DNA of 64,000 nucleotides, taken from NCBI RefSeq assembly GCF_029961185.1, contig NZ_JASBQQ010000003.1, forward strand, positions 496,001 through 560,000, given 5' to 3'. Below are positions 36,243-44,746 of the stretch, piece after piece. Position 1 is the stretch's first letter. Every line of letters starts with the position of its first letter. Position numbers and translations under genes: made by a program. Below the pieces are notes generated by a model. It saw only the letters and a program-made list of their open reading frames with translations, did no database searches and was not told the origin of the DNA. This DNA comes from Albidovulum aestuarii. Its GTDB lineage: Bacteria > Pseudomonadota > Alphaproteobacteria > Rhodobacterales > Rhodobacteraceae.

Positions 36243-36572
36243 TCAGGACGAAATCTGGCCAATGATCGCTTCATCGAGCAAGCTGCCCCGTCGGCAGCGA
36301 TCCGACAAGGGACGCCTGGAGTAGGTATTGCCAACGTATACGACGGTGAGCCGATAAGTATATGCTGTGTTGTTGCTCAACTTCAGGTTCATGGAAGCTA
36401 CGCTGCGGCGAAAAGTGAGGCCGTGATCGGCAGGTTCGGGCCAGAATCTTCGCGTGTCGCTAAACCGGTTTGCCCCGATGGCGCTGCCGCCGACAGTGGC
36501 TGTGCCGTTGATCTGACCGCACTTGGGGGCCAGATCAGATCCCGTCTGATGTGATATCAGGCAGATGAAACT
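36243..36572 (-). pseudogene. Open frame without start, possible gene remnant at the element's right side
   Basis: Between stop codons, this minus-strand frame encodes about 109 residues, with protein-like segments such as GQINGTATVGGSAIGANRFS and NNTAYTYRLTVVYVGNTYS and high GC at third positions. There is no ATG at its beginning; the only Met is internal. It lies in the 528-base gap between the TerS-like and ROK genes and could be a decayed structural or surface-protein fragment. I do not recognise the family. The rest of 36128-36655 holds no clear gene. Confidence 0.3.
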
Positions 36573-36655
36573 TCATATCTCACGGTACCGCTCAATTCAC
36601 TCAGATGTGTCTACAGCCCGCAGTCTGGAACACAGTGATATCTGCTGTAGTGAAT

Positions 36656-37867
36656 TCAAATTGAACGCGGCGAGATGAGAAAACGCTGTGACAAAGGCAG
36701 GCTCGCGGCGCCGAGCGAACGAGCATCGGGCCCGATAGAACCTTCCCGCAATTCGGGTAGCGTGAGGCCGGTCATGTCGAACTCTGGAAGCTTCCTTTTT
36801 ATTAGTTCGACAAGGTCGTGCCGGACCTGTTCAGGAAGCCATCCGTCGAACACGATGAGTTCGAAGTCTATGACCGCGCAAGATGCGACGATCGCATAGG
36901 CAAGCCCGTCGGCAGCCTGAACCAACCAAGCGTCAAGAATGCCGTGATCCACATTCCACGCGTTAGAGTTTTCCCAGAGCACGTTGGCATCACCGCCGTT
37001 GACGGCAATCATTTTTTCTAGAACTGAGAGCGAGGCGACATCGATCAATTGCCGATTGCTCATGCTCTTGGACGGTATGGGTAGGGGTGCGAGTGCACCG
37101 GCGTTACCGGTGGGGCCGGTAAGTAACGAGCCGTCAACGACAACGCCGCCACCGATGAAATATCCGACATAGAAGTAGAGGAAATAGTTTGGATAATCCT
37201 GCGGTCCAAAGACAAGCTCTGCTCCGCACGCGCAGGAGGCATCGTTTTGCAGATAAACTGGGAAGTCGAACAAATCGTCTATTTCCGACCGGATGTCGCG
37301 GTCGCGCCATGCCGACATCCTCTCGTCTGGATCGCCGACGAGCTTACCCCACTCCCAAAGGTGTCCCGGAATCGCGATCCCGAGCCCGGCGATGTTGCGT
37401 CGCTGCCGGGCTGTCAATTGATCGGTCAGTTGAGCTACCGCCGTTCGGACGAACTGGATCGTACTATCGGGCTCGGGGTAGTCATGGATTTGATGCTTCC
37501 GGCTGATGCTGTGCCCGAGAAAGTCGACGAGGACCAGATCGGCGCTCCTGCGACCGATCTTCAACCCAAAAAACAACGCACCGTCCGGCGCCAGTTGCAT
37601 TGGGATTGATGGTTGGCCGACCTTCCCGCGCACAGGCGCGCACCGTTTGATCAGCCCCTCTTTTTCCAACTTACGCATGATGACCGACGCCGTTTGTGCC
37701 GATAGGCCGGTCAATCGCGCGATCTCAGCTTTCGCCGTCGGCCCTAGGCTGCGGAGTAACGACAGGATAAGGCGTTCGTTGTGCACGCGTAATCCGGCTT
37801 GGTTCGAGCCGCGGGCGGTCGGCTGGATCTCCTTCTCGGCCCCAAGATTATCGACGGCTTCCGGCAA
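36656..37867 (-). CDS. ROK-family transcriptional regulator of the fructose operon
   Basis: A 403-residue NagC/Mlc-type protein: an N-terminal winged HTH (KAEIARLTGLSAQTASVIMR, then KLEKEGLIKR), then a ROK kinase-like sensor domain with GIAIPGHLWEW and GGGVVVDGSLLTG. The zinc motif CXCGXXGCXE expected after GNAGAL is absent. TTG 37867 is the likely start: GGGAGAG lies just upstream, and the operator palindrome at 37911-37954 would then be fully outside the gene. The in-frame ATG 37930 lies inside that palindrome. It is divergent from frcB and probably represses it. Confidence 0.85.
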   Translation of the reverse strand: MPEAVDNLGAEKEIQPTARGSNQAGLRVHNERLILSLLRSLGPTAKAEIARLTGLSAQTASVIMRKLEKEGLIKRCAPVRGKVGQPSIPMQLAPDGALFFGLKIGRRSADLVLVDFLGHSISRKHQIHDYPEPDSTIQFVRTAVAQLTDQLTARQRRNIAGLGIAIPGHLWEWGKLVGDPDERMSAWRDRDIRSEIDDLFDFPVYLQNDASCACGAELVFGPQDYPNYFLYFYVGYFIGGGVVVDGSLLTGPTGNAGALAPLPIPSKSMSNRQLIDVASLSVLEKMIAVNGGDANVLWENSNAWNVDHGILDAWLVQAADGLAYAIVASCAVIDFELIVFDGWLPEQVRHDLVELIKRKLPEFDMTGLTLPELREGSIGPDARSLGAASLPLSQRFLISPRSI

Positions 37868-37910
37868 AAGTTCTCTCCCATATTGACGGAAAACATGGCC
37901 GCACACAGTT

Positions 37911-37954
37911 AGTCTGTCAATAATAAACAACTATGATTTAATTATTGACAGACT
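37911..37954. promoter_or_regulatory. Perfect 14-base inverted repeat with -35 boxes, ROK/frc divergent promoter
   Basis: AGTCTGTCAATAAT (37911-37924) and ATTATTGACAGACT (37941-37954) are exact reverse complements separated by 16 bases. Each arm contains TTGACA in the outward direction (+ strand at 37945-37950, with TTTTAT at 37969-37974 as a possible -10). It has the AT-rich TTATT/AATAA look of NagC/Mlc-family operators. Binding would block both promoters. Confidence 0.75.
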
Positions 37955-38021
37955 CGCGATTCTTTGTCTTTTATGTCCGAGAGGGCACTCCTAGGCCCGA
38001 TCCATCACGAGGGAGGACTAC

Positions 38022-39053
38022 ATGAAACGTTTCGCAACCGCCAAATCGGCACTGCTTGGGGCCGTGGCATTTGTGGCGCTAGGCGCCGGATCGGCTTCGG
38101 CCCAAGAGATCGGGGTGTGCCTGATCACAAAGACTGACACGAACCCCTTCTTCGTAAAGATGAAGGAAGGCGCCGAAGCCAAGGCGGCAGAACTTGGGAT
38201 GACCCTGAAATCCTTTGCCGGCAAGATCGACGGCGACCATGAGACTCAGGTGCAGGCGATCGAAACCTGCATTCTCGACGGGGCGAAGGGCATCCTGCTG
38301 ACCGCATCTGACACGGGCTCCATCGTTCCCGCCGTTCAGCAGGCGCGGGATGCCGGCATTCTGGTCATCGCGCTCGATACGCCGCTTGACCCGATTGATG
38401 CAGCCGATGCCACCTTCGCGACCGACAACTACAAGGCCGGCCTGCTGATTGGCCAGTGGGCAAAGGCAAAGCTGGGCGACGCCGCCGCCGATGCCAAAAT
38501 CGCGACGCTTGACCTGAATGTCAGCCAGCCGACGGTCGACGTCCTGCGCAACCAGGGCTTCCTTGAAGGCTTTGGCGTGGACCTGGCAGACCCAAATGTG
38601 ATCGGCGACGAAACCGATCCGCGCCTTGTTGGCAGTGATGTAACCGACGGCAACGAAGAAGGCGGACGCCGTGCGATGGAAAATCTACTCGCCAAGGACC
38701 CGATGATCAACGTCGTGCACACGATCAACGAACCTGCGGCCGCCGGTGCCTATGAGGCACTGAAGGCGATCGGTCGTGAGAACGATGTTCTCATCGTCTC
38801 GGTCGATGGCGGCTGCCCGGGCGTTCAGAACGTCGAGGCCGGTGTGATTGGCGCGACCAGCCAGCAATATCCGCTGCTGATGGCGTCACTTGGCGTGGAG
38901 GCGGTGAAGAAGTGGGCCGACGAAGGCGTCAAGCCGGAAAACACGCCCGGCAAGGACTTTTTCGACACCGGCGTCAAGCTGATCACCGACCAGCCGGCCG
39001 AGGGCGTCGAGTCCATCTCGGTTGCAGAAGGCAAGGACCTCTGCTGGGGCTGA
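38022..39053 (+). CDS. frcB: Fructose ABC transporter periplasmic binding protein
   Basis: A 343-residue periplasmic protein with a signal peptide (about residues 1-27, ending ASAQE). A type I sugar-binding fold follows: [77 protein letters not shown] and [10 protein letters not shown]. Sequence and gene order (binding protein, permease, ATPase, sugar kinase, ROK regulator) match rhizobial frcBCAK, a high-affinity fructose (also mannose/ribose) importer. GGGAGGA precedes the ATG. A stem-loop follows the stop. Confidence 0.88.
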   Translation: MKRFATAKSALLGAVAFVALGAGSASAQEIGVCLITKTDTNPFFVKMKEGAEAKAAELGMTLKSFAGKIDGDHETQVQAIETCILDGAKGILLTASDTGSIVPAVQQARDAGILVIALDTPLDPIDAADATFATDNYKAGLLIGQWAKAKLGDAAADAKIATLDLNVSQPTVDVLRNQGFLEGFGVDLADPNVIGDETDPRLVGSDVTDGNEEGGRRAMENLLAKDPMINVVHTINEPAAAGAYEALKAIGRENDVLIVSVDGGCPGVQNVEAGVIGATSQQYPLLMASLGVEAVKKWADEGVKPENTPGKDFFDTGVKLITDQPAEGVESISVAEGKDLCWG

Positions 39054-39070
39054 GGTCTTCGCAAACAATC

Positions 39071-39097
39071 CGAAAGGGCGGTGGCGCCGCCCTTTCG
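39071..39097 (+). promoter_or_regulatory. Perfect stem-loop between frcB and frcC
   Basis: CGAAAGGGCGG (39071-39081) and CCGCCCTTTCG (39087-39097) form an 11-base perfect stem with a 5-base loop and no T-run after it. It probably protects frcB mRNA or reduces read-through, giving more binding protein than permease. Confidence 0.65.
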
Positions 39098-39187
39098 ACA
39101 TGAACATGGACGGGCGCGCGGTCTGGCGGCTACTCTGTCAGTGGCAAACAAAGCCTATATCAGGCGCCTATTTCTGGGAGAGTTCCG

Positions 39188-40261
39188 ATGGCAGAAACCG
39201 GCACTAAAGGTCAGGACTACGAATCCAGTTTGTCCGGCGCCAGCCAGACTGTTGCAGAATTCGAGGATCACCGGAAAGGGGCAGCTGGAAAGATTCAGCA
39301 TGCCCTGCACGTGAACCCCTCGCTCGTGCCATTGATCGTGCTTGTTTTCGCAATCGTGCTGTTCGGCCTTCTTTTGGGCAGCAAGTTCCTGTCACCATTT
39401 GCCCTAACTCTCATACTGCAGCAGGTGCAGATCGTCGGCATCGTGGCTGCAGCACAGTCACTGGTTATCCTTACCGCCGGGATCGATCTCTCAGTCGGCG
39501 CGATCATGGTCTTGTCGTCAGTGATTATGGGCCAGTTTACCTTTCGCTACGGCATTCCGGCACCAATCTCGATAGCCTGCGGAATTGCCGTTGGCGCCGC
39601 GATTGGCGCGGTCAACGGCTGGCTCGTCTCGAAGGTAAAGCTGCCGCCTTTCATCGTGACGTTGGGTATGTGGCAGATCGTTCTCGCAGCCAATTTCCTG
39701 TACTCGGCGAACGAAACCATCCGGAGCCAGGACATCGAGGCACAGGCGCCGTTCCTCCAGTTCTTCGGCGCCAAGTTTAACGTCGGCGGCGCGGTTTTCA
39801 CAGTCGGCGTGGTCTTCATGCTGCTGCTGGTTCTCGTGCTGGCATTCGCCCTGCGCCACACGGCCTGGGGGCGCCACGTCTATGCCGTTGGCGATGATCC
39901 CGAAGCCGCAGAACTGTCCGGCGTGAACGTGCACAAGACGCTGATGTCAGTCTACATCCTGTCCGGGCTTATCTGCGCCTTCGCGGGCTGGGCTTTAATT
40001 GGGCGCATTGGATCAGTTTCTCCCACTTCTGGCCAACTCGCGAACATCGAAAGCATCACGGCCGTGGTGATTGGGGGCATTTCTCTCTTCGGTGGTCGGG
40101 GGTCCATTCTGGGTTCGCTTTTCGGAGCATTGATCGTCGGGGTCTTCACCCTAGGCCTCAGGCTTCTCGGCGCCGACGCGCAGTGGACCTTCCTTCTTAT
40201 CGGCCTGCTCATCATCGGCGCAGTCGCAACCGACCAGTGGATCAGAAAGGTGTCTGCATAA
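39188..40261 (+). CDS. frcC: Fructose ABC transporter permease
   Basis: A 357-residue RbsC/FrcC-type membrane protein. After a polar 45-residue N-terminus there are about ten hydrophobic segments. Landmarks: SLVILTAGIDLSVGAIMVLS, PPFIVTLGMWQIVLAANFL, YAVGDDPEAAELSGVN (cytoplasmic coupling loop) and VVIGGISLFGGRGSILGS. It ends with TAA overlapping the frcA ATG by one base. It pairs with FrcB and FrcA in fructose uptake. Confidence 0.92.
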   Translation: MAETGTKGQDYESSLSGASQTVAEFEDHRKGAAGKIQHALHVNPSLVPLIVLVFAIVLFGLLLGSKFLSPFALTLILQQVQIVGIVAAAQSLVILTAGIDLSVGAIMVLSSVIMGQFTFRYGIPAPISIACGIAVGAAIGAVNGWLVSKVKLPPFIVTLGMWQIVLAANFLYSANETIRSQDIEAQAPFLQFFGAKFNVGGAVFTVGVVFMLLLVLVLAFALRHTAWGRHVYAVGDDPEAAELSGVNVHKTLMSVYILSGLICAFAGWALIGRIGSVSPTSGQLANIESITAVVIGGISLFGGRGSILGSLFGALIVGVFTLGLRLLGADAQWTFLLIGLLIIGAVATDQWIRKVSA

Positions 40262-41049
40262 TGTCTGACCAAACACCAGTCGTAGTAGGCCGCAACATCG
40301 TGAAGCGTTACGGTCATGTCACCGCCATCGACCACTCTGACTTCGAGTTGCGCAAGGGCGAAATCCTCGCAGTCATCGGCGACAACGGCGCGGGAAAATC
40401 GTCGATCGTCAAAGCGATCTGCGGCGCCGTTATCCCGGACGAAGGAGAAATCCTGATCGAGGGGAAACGGGCCAATTTCACCTCGCCGATGGAGGCGCGG
40501 AACATGGGCATCGAGATCGTCTACCAGAACCTCGCGATGTCGCCGGCCCTCTCGATCGCCGACAACATGTTCATGGGCCGCGAAATTCGGCGCGAGGGCT
40601 GGCGGGGCGATTGGCTTCGGATGCTCGACAAGAAGAAGATGGAGCAGTTCGCCCGCGACAAGCTGACCGAGTTGGGCCTGATGACGGTTCAGTCGATCAA
40701 CCAGGCCGTCGAAACCCTGTCTGGCGGACAGCGCCAGGGCGTCGCGGTGGCGCGCGCCGCCGCCTTTGCAACCAAGTTCATCATCATGGATGAGCCGACG
40801 GCGGCGCTGGGGGTCAAGGAAAGCCGGAAGGTTCTGGAACTGATCCAGGACGTGCGGTCGCGTGGCATTCCGATCATCCTGATCAGCCACAACATGCCGC
40901 ACGTATTCGAAGTCGCAGACCGCATTCACATCCATCGGCTGGGCAAGCGTTTGACGACGATCAAGCCCGGTGACTACTCCATGTCGGATGCCGTGGCCTT
41001 CATGACTGGCGCAAAGGAGCCGCCAGAGATCGAAGCTGCCAATGCCTGA
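40261..41049 (+). CDS. frcA: Fructose ABC transporter ATP-binding protein
   Basis: A 262-residue single-domain ATPase: Walker A GDNGAGKSS, YQNLAMSPALSIADN Q-loop region, signature SGGQRQG, Walker B FIIMDEP and LISHNMPHVFEVADR. Like rhizobial FrcA it lacks the second copy found in RbsA. The start overlaps the frcC stop. A gap of 248 bases with no convincing gene separates it from the fructokinase. Confidence 0.93.
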   Translation: MSDQTPVVVGRNIVKRYGHVTAIDHSDFELRKGEILAVIGDNGAGKSSIVKAICGAVIPDEGEILIEGKRANFTSPMEARNMGIEIVYQNLAMSPALSIADNMFMGREIRREGWRGDWLRMLDKKKMEQFARDKLTELGLMTVQSINQAVETLSGGQRQGVAVARAAAFATKFIIMDEPTAALGVKESRKVLELIQDVRSRGIPIILISHNMPHVFEVADRIHIHRLGKRLTTIKPGDYSMSDAVAFMTGAKEPPEIEAANA

Positions 41050-41297
41050 GCATTGCACCGAAACCGCCGAGATGGTCCGCGCGCCGAGCGATACCGCCCC
41101 CCAAAGCGGTTCCGACTGCGGGCCGGGGTCGGTTGTCAGTGAACCGGGCGTCGCAAAGGCGGTGATCGTCCGCACTTCGGGTGGATAAGTGGCCTTGGTG
41201 CGTCCAGTGTCATGCCCGAATGTGTGAGTGGGCAAATTAAGTACCCAACCGCAAGATCCACCATGGGTGATCCGAAACGCGCGTCCCCAGACATCTG

Positions 41298-42329
41298 ATG
41301 ACGGAAATTGGGAGAGACAAGTTGATACTATGCTGTGGCGAAGCGTTGATCGACATGATCCCTTCGGTGAATGAGAAAGGGCAGCCGTCATTCACGCCGT
41401 ATGCTGGCGGCGCGGTCTTCAACACGGCGATCGCCTTGGGACGACTGCGCGCAAGGACGGGATTTTTGTCCGGTATTTCCAGCGATCTGTTCGGTAGCCT
41501 GCTTCGTGATACCCTGGCACGCAGCAATGTCGATTCAAGCATGGCGATCATTTCCGACCGGCCGACGACCTTGGCCTTTGTCCAGCTCACCAACGGGCAT
41601 GCCTCATATATATTCTATGACGAGAACACCGCAGGTAGGCTGCTCGATCCAGCTAACTTGCCCGAACTGCCTGATGGCACGCTCGCGCTCTATTTCGGTG
41701 GTATCAGCCTGATCGGAGAACCAGGCTCGGAATTCTACGCCGCTCTTGCCCTTCGGGAGTCACCCGATCGGGTGATCATGCTCGATCCGAACATCCGCGC
41801 GGGTTTCATCAAGGATGAGCGTGCGTACCGCGCCAGGCTGGATCGGATCATTGCGCACGCTGACATCGTGAAAGTCTCGGACGAGGACTTGAACTGGATC
41901 ATCCCCGGCATGCTCTCGCTGGACGACAAGGTGTCGAAAATATGCGCGATGGGGCCAAGCCTCGTCATTCTTACGAAGGGTGGTGCAGGTGTCGCTGCGG
42001 CTGCGCAAGGTCGGAGCATGGTTAGCGTCATGGCCCGACGGGTCGAGGTCGTCGACACTGTCGGCGCGGGTGACACGTTCAACGCGGGTGTTTTGTCGAA
42101 GCTTTCCGAACTGCGTCTTCTGACGAAGGAGGCGCTGAAACAGATTTCCGACGAACACATAAGAATGGCGCTTGAGCAAGGCGTTCGCGTGGCTGCAATA
42201 ACGGTCTCCCGATCGGGAGCGAATCCACCATGGGCGGAAGAGCTTGCGGCCGCAGACGCTTTATCTGACCAGCGATCCGAACGCAGTGATTCCGCGACTA
42301 CCTCTGCAACTCCGCAAACCAAAGAATGA
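41298..42329 (+). CDS. frcK: Fructokinase (PfkB/ribokinase family)
   Basis: The 343-residue sugar kinase has the N-terminal CGEALIDMIPS, the YAGGAVFNTAIALGRL substrate motif and the C-terminal anion-hole motif VDTVGAGDTFNAGVLSKL. It phosphorylates the imported fructose to fructose-6-phosphate. The C-terminal 25 residues are Ser/Thr-rich and probably disordered. The stop overlaps the glgP start (ATGA), joining sugar uptake and glycogen metabolism in one transcriptional unit. Confidence 0.9.
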   Translation: MTEIGRDKLILCCGEALIDMIPSVNEKGQPSFTPYAGGAVFNTAIALGRLRARTGFLSGISSDLFGSLLRDTLARSNVDSSMAIISDRPTTLAFVQLTNGHASYIFYDENTAGRLLDPANLPELPDGTLALYFGGISLIGEPGSEFYAALALRESPDRVIMLDPNIRAGFIKDERAYRARLDRIIAHADIVKVSDEDLNWIIPGMLSLDDKVSKICAMGPSLVILTKGGAGVAAAAQGRSMVSVMARRVEVVDTVGAGDTFNAGVLSKLSELRLLTKEALKQISDEHIRMALEQGVRVAAITVSRSGANPPWAEELAAADALSDQRSERSDSATTSATPQTKE

Positions 42330-44746
42330 AGATGCCCAAAGATCTACACAACACACTCGACGCCGCCTCAATGCGCGCCAGCATCCTGCGGCATCTGACC
42401 TATTCTCTTGGCAAGGACGATGCGCATGCGTCGCGGTATGACTGGCGGATGGCGATGTCTCTGGCGTTGCGGGATCTCGTTGTCGATCCGTGGTTCGCCA
42501 GCACACGCGAAACCTATGAGGCGATGGGAAAACGGGTGTACTACCTCTCGATGGAGTTCCTGATCGGTCGCCTGATCGAGGATGTGGCGGTCAATCTGGG
42601 TGTGGACGATATCGCGCGGGATGCGATCGCTTCGTTCGGCCAGAACTACGATGCGATCGTTGCGGACGAACCCGATGCCGCATTGGGCAATGGCGGCCTT
42701 GGCCGCCTTGCCGCCTGCTTTCTCGACTCTCTCTCCACGCTCGGCATCCCTGCCTATGGCTATGGCATCCGGTACGAGCATGGTTTGTTCGAGCAGCATT
42801 TCGAGGATGGTAGGCAGGTCGAGTCGCCTGAAACCTGGCTTGCACAGCGCCATGTTTGGGAGTTCGAGCGTCCCGAGGCCCGATACGACATCGGCTTTGG
42901 CGGGTATGTCAGCACGTCGGTCGGGCATCACACATGGCACCCGGCGGAAACCGTCGTCGCATCTGCCTACGATACGCCGATCGTCGGCTGGAAAGGTGAC
43001 TGGGCCAATACGTTGCGGCTTTGGGCGGCAATGCCGACGCAGCTGTTCGACCTAGCCAGCTTCAACCGCGGCGACTACATTACCGCCAGCGAACCCGAGG
43101 CGCTGGCCCGAACGATATCACGGGTGCTTTATCCCGATGACAGTTCCGACAAAGGCAAGGAACTGCGCCTGAAGCAGGAATACTTCTTTACCTCCGCATC
43201 CATTCAGGACCTTTTGCGTCGCTTTCTGTCTGAAGGCTACGCCCTGGAAGACCTTGCCGACCATGTCGCCATTCAGTTGAACGACACGCATCCGGCGATC
43301 GCAGGGCCGGAATTCGTGCGTCTTCTGGTCGATGTGCACGGAATGGAGATCGGCAAGGCAATCTCTGTCGTGCGCGGCTGCCTGGCTTACACCAATCACA
43401 CGCTGCTGCCCGAAGCCCTGGAACGCTGGACCGAGGATCTGTTCGCCCGCATCCTGCCAAGACACCACCGCATCATAGAGATCATACAGGATACCTGCCT
43501 GGCCGACACCGGGGTTCGGATTATCGAAGGCGGCATGGTCAAGATGGGCGAACTGGCCTTCGTGATGGCGCACAAGGTTAATGGCGTGTCTGCATTGCAC
43601 TCCCAACTGGTCAAGGAAACCGTCTTTGCCGATCTTCACGCAGCCTTTCCGGATCGGATCCTCAATCAGACCAACGGTATTACACCGCGCCGCTGGCTCT
43701 ATTCGTGCAACCCACCGCTAAGGGCCCTGATCGACGAGACGATCGGTAGCGGCTGGGCGGACGATCTTGAGCGGCTGGATGGGCTTGCTGTCCACGCCGA
43801 CGATGCGAATTTTCGCGCGGCTTTTCGCGCGGCAAAGTCGGAAAACAAGGAACATCTTGCGGCCTGGCTGAAGGCGCGCGACGGCGTGGTAGTCGATCCT
43901 GCTGCCATGTTCGACGTGCAGATCAAGCGCGTCCACGAATATAAGCGCCAACTTATGAACATCCTTGAGACAGTGGCGCTCTGGAATGACATCCGCGACA
44001 ACCCGAATGGCGACTGGACGCCACGGGTCAAGCTGTTCGGTGGCAAGGCTGCGCCGGGCTATGTCGCCGCGAAGGCGATCATCCACCTCATCAACGATGT
44101 GGCGAAAGTGATCAATGCCGACCCGGTGACGCGCGATCTTTTGCAGGTTGTCTTTCCGGCCAACTACAACGTCACCATGGCCGAGCTGCTGATCCCGGCG
44201 GCCGATCTTTCAGAACAGATATCGACCGCCGGCAAGGAGGCGTCGGGCACCGGGAACATGAAGCTCGCGCTGAATGGTGCGCTGACGATCGGGACACTGG
44301 ACGGGGCCAATGTCGAGATTCGCGACAAGGTCGGGGCGGAGAACTTCTTTCTCTTCGGTATGACCGCGGCCGAAGCGGTTGCGAAACGCGCCGAACCCGA
44401 CTTTGCCCGAAATGCGATATCGGCAAGTCCGCGGTTGGCGCGGGTTCTGGGGCAGATCGCCGGAGGCGTTTTCTCGGGCGCGGATCGGGGGCGATACGAG
44501 GCGCTTGTCGCCAATCTCTACGCGCATGACTACTTCTTGGTAACCTGTGATTTTGACGCCTATTTCGCGGCCCAACGCGAGGTGGATACGGCCTATCGCG
44601 ACACCGCATGCTGGGGCCGAATGGCGGTTCTGAATACAGCGCGCATGGGCTGGTTCTCATCTGACCGTACGATTGCCGACTACGCGCGTGAGATTTGGAA
44701 CACCGGGTCGCTGAAAAAGAAACGGTCCGCGAAGGATGATGGATGA
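42326..44746 (+). CDS. glgP: Glycogen/starch phosphorylase
   Basis: The 806-residue GT35 enzyme releases glucose-1-phosphate from glycogen with phosphate. Landmarks: YLSMEFLIGRLIEDV, ALGNGGLGRLAACFLDSLST, NDTHPAIAGPEFVRLLVD, LNQTNGITPRRWL, and EASGTGNMKLALNGALTIGT containing the PLP lysine. ATG 42326 overlaps the frcK stop; ATG 42332 is an alternative. It overlaps glgB by four bases. It is the first of seven glycogen-cycle genes here. Confidence 0.97.
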   Translation: MKMPKDLHNTLDAASMRASILRHLTYSLGKDDAHASRYDWRMAMSLALRDLVVDPWFASTRETYEAMGKRVYYLSMEFLIGRLIEDVAVNLGVDDIARDAIASFGQNYDAIVADEPDAALGNGGLGRLAACFLDSLSTLGIPAYGYGIRYEHGLFEQHFEDGRQVESPETWLAQRHVWEFERPEARYDIGFGGYVSTSVGHHTWHPAETVVASAYDTPIVGWKGDWANTLRLWAAMPTQLFDLASFNRGDYITASEPEALARTISRVLYPDDSSDKGKELRLKQEYFFTSASIQDLLRRFLSEGYALEDLADHVAIQLNDTHPAIAGPEFVRLLVDVHGMEIGKAISVVRGCLAYTNHTLLPEALERWTEDLFARILPRHHRIIEIIQDTCLADTGVRIIEGGMVKMGELAFVMAHKVNGVSALHSQLVKETVFADLHAAFPDRILNQTNGITPRRWLYSCNPPLRALIDETIGSGWADDLERLDGLAVHADDANFRAAFRAAKSENKEHLAAWLKARDGVVVDPAAMFDVQIKRVHEYKRQLMNILETVALWNDIRDNPNGDWTPRVKLFGGKAAPGYVAAKAIIHLINDVAKVINADPVTRDLLQVVFPANYNVTMAELLIPAADLSEQISTAGKEASGTGNMKLALNGALTIGTLDGANVEIRDKVGAENFFLFGMTAAEAVAKRAEPDFARNAISASPRLARVLGQIAGGVFSGADRGRYEALVANLYAHDYFLVTCDFDAYFAAQREVDTAYRDTACWGRMAVLNTARMGWFSSDRTIADYAREIWNTGSLKKKRSAKDDG

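Noticed and set aside
36165-36554. 129-residue + strand frame after the TerS-like gene
   Set aside because: It is Cys-rich with no motif and no ribosome site, and the opposite strand reads more like protein in this stretch.
36128-36655. Right attachment site of the island as a copy of the tRNA-Gly 3' end
   Set aside because: Reading this stretch on both strands gave no match to the tRNA T-loop, acceptor strand or anticodon-arm sequence.
41042-41188. 48-codon open frame overlapping the frcA stop codon
   Set aside because: It has the ATG/TGA overlap seen in real pairs but no recognisable motif, ends in mid-gap and has composition like its surroundings. It is too weak to list as a gene.
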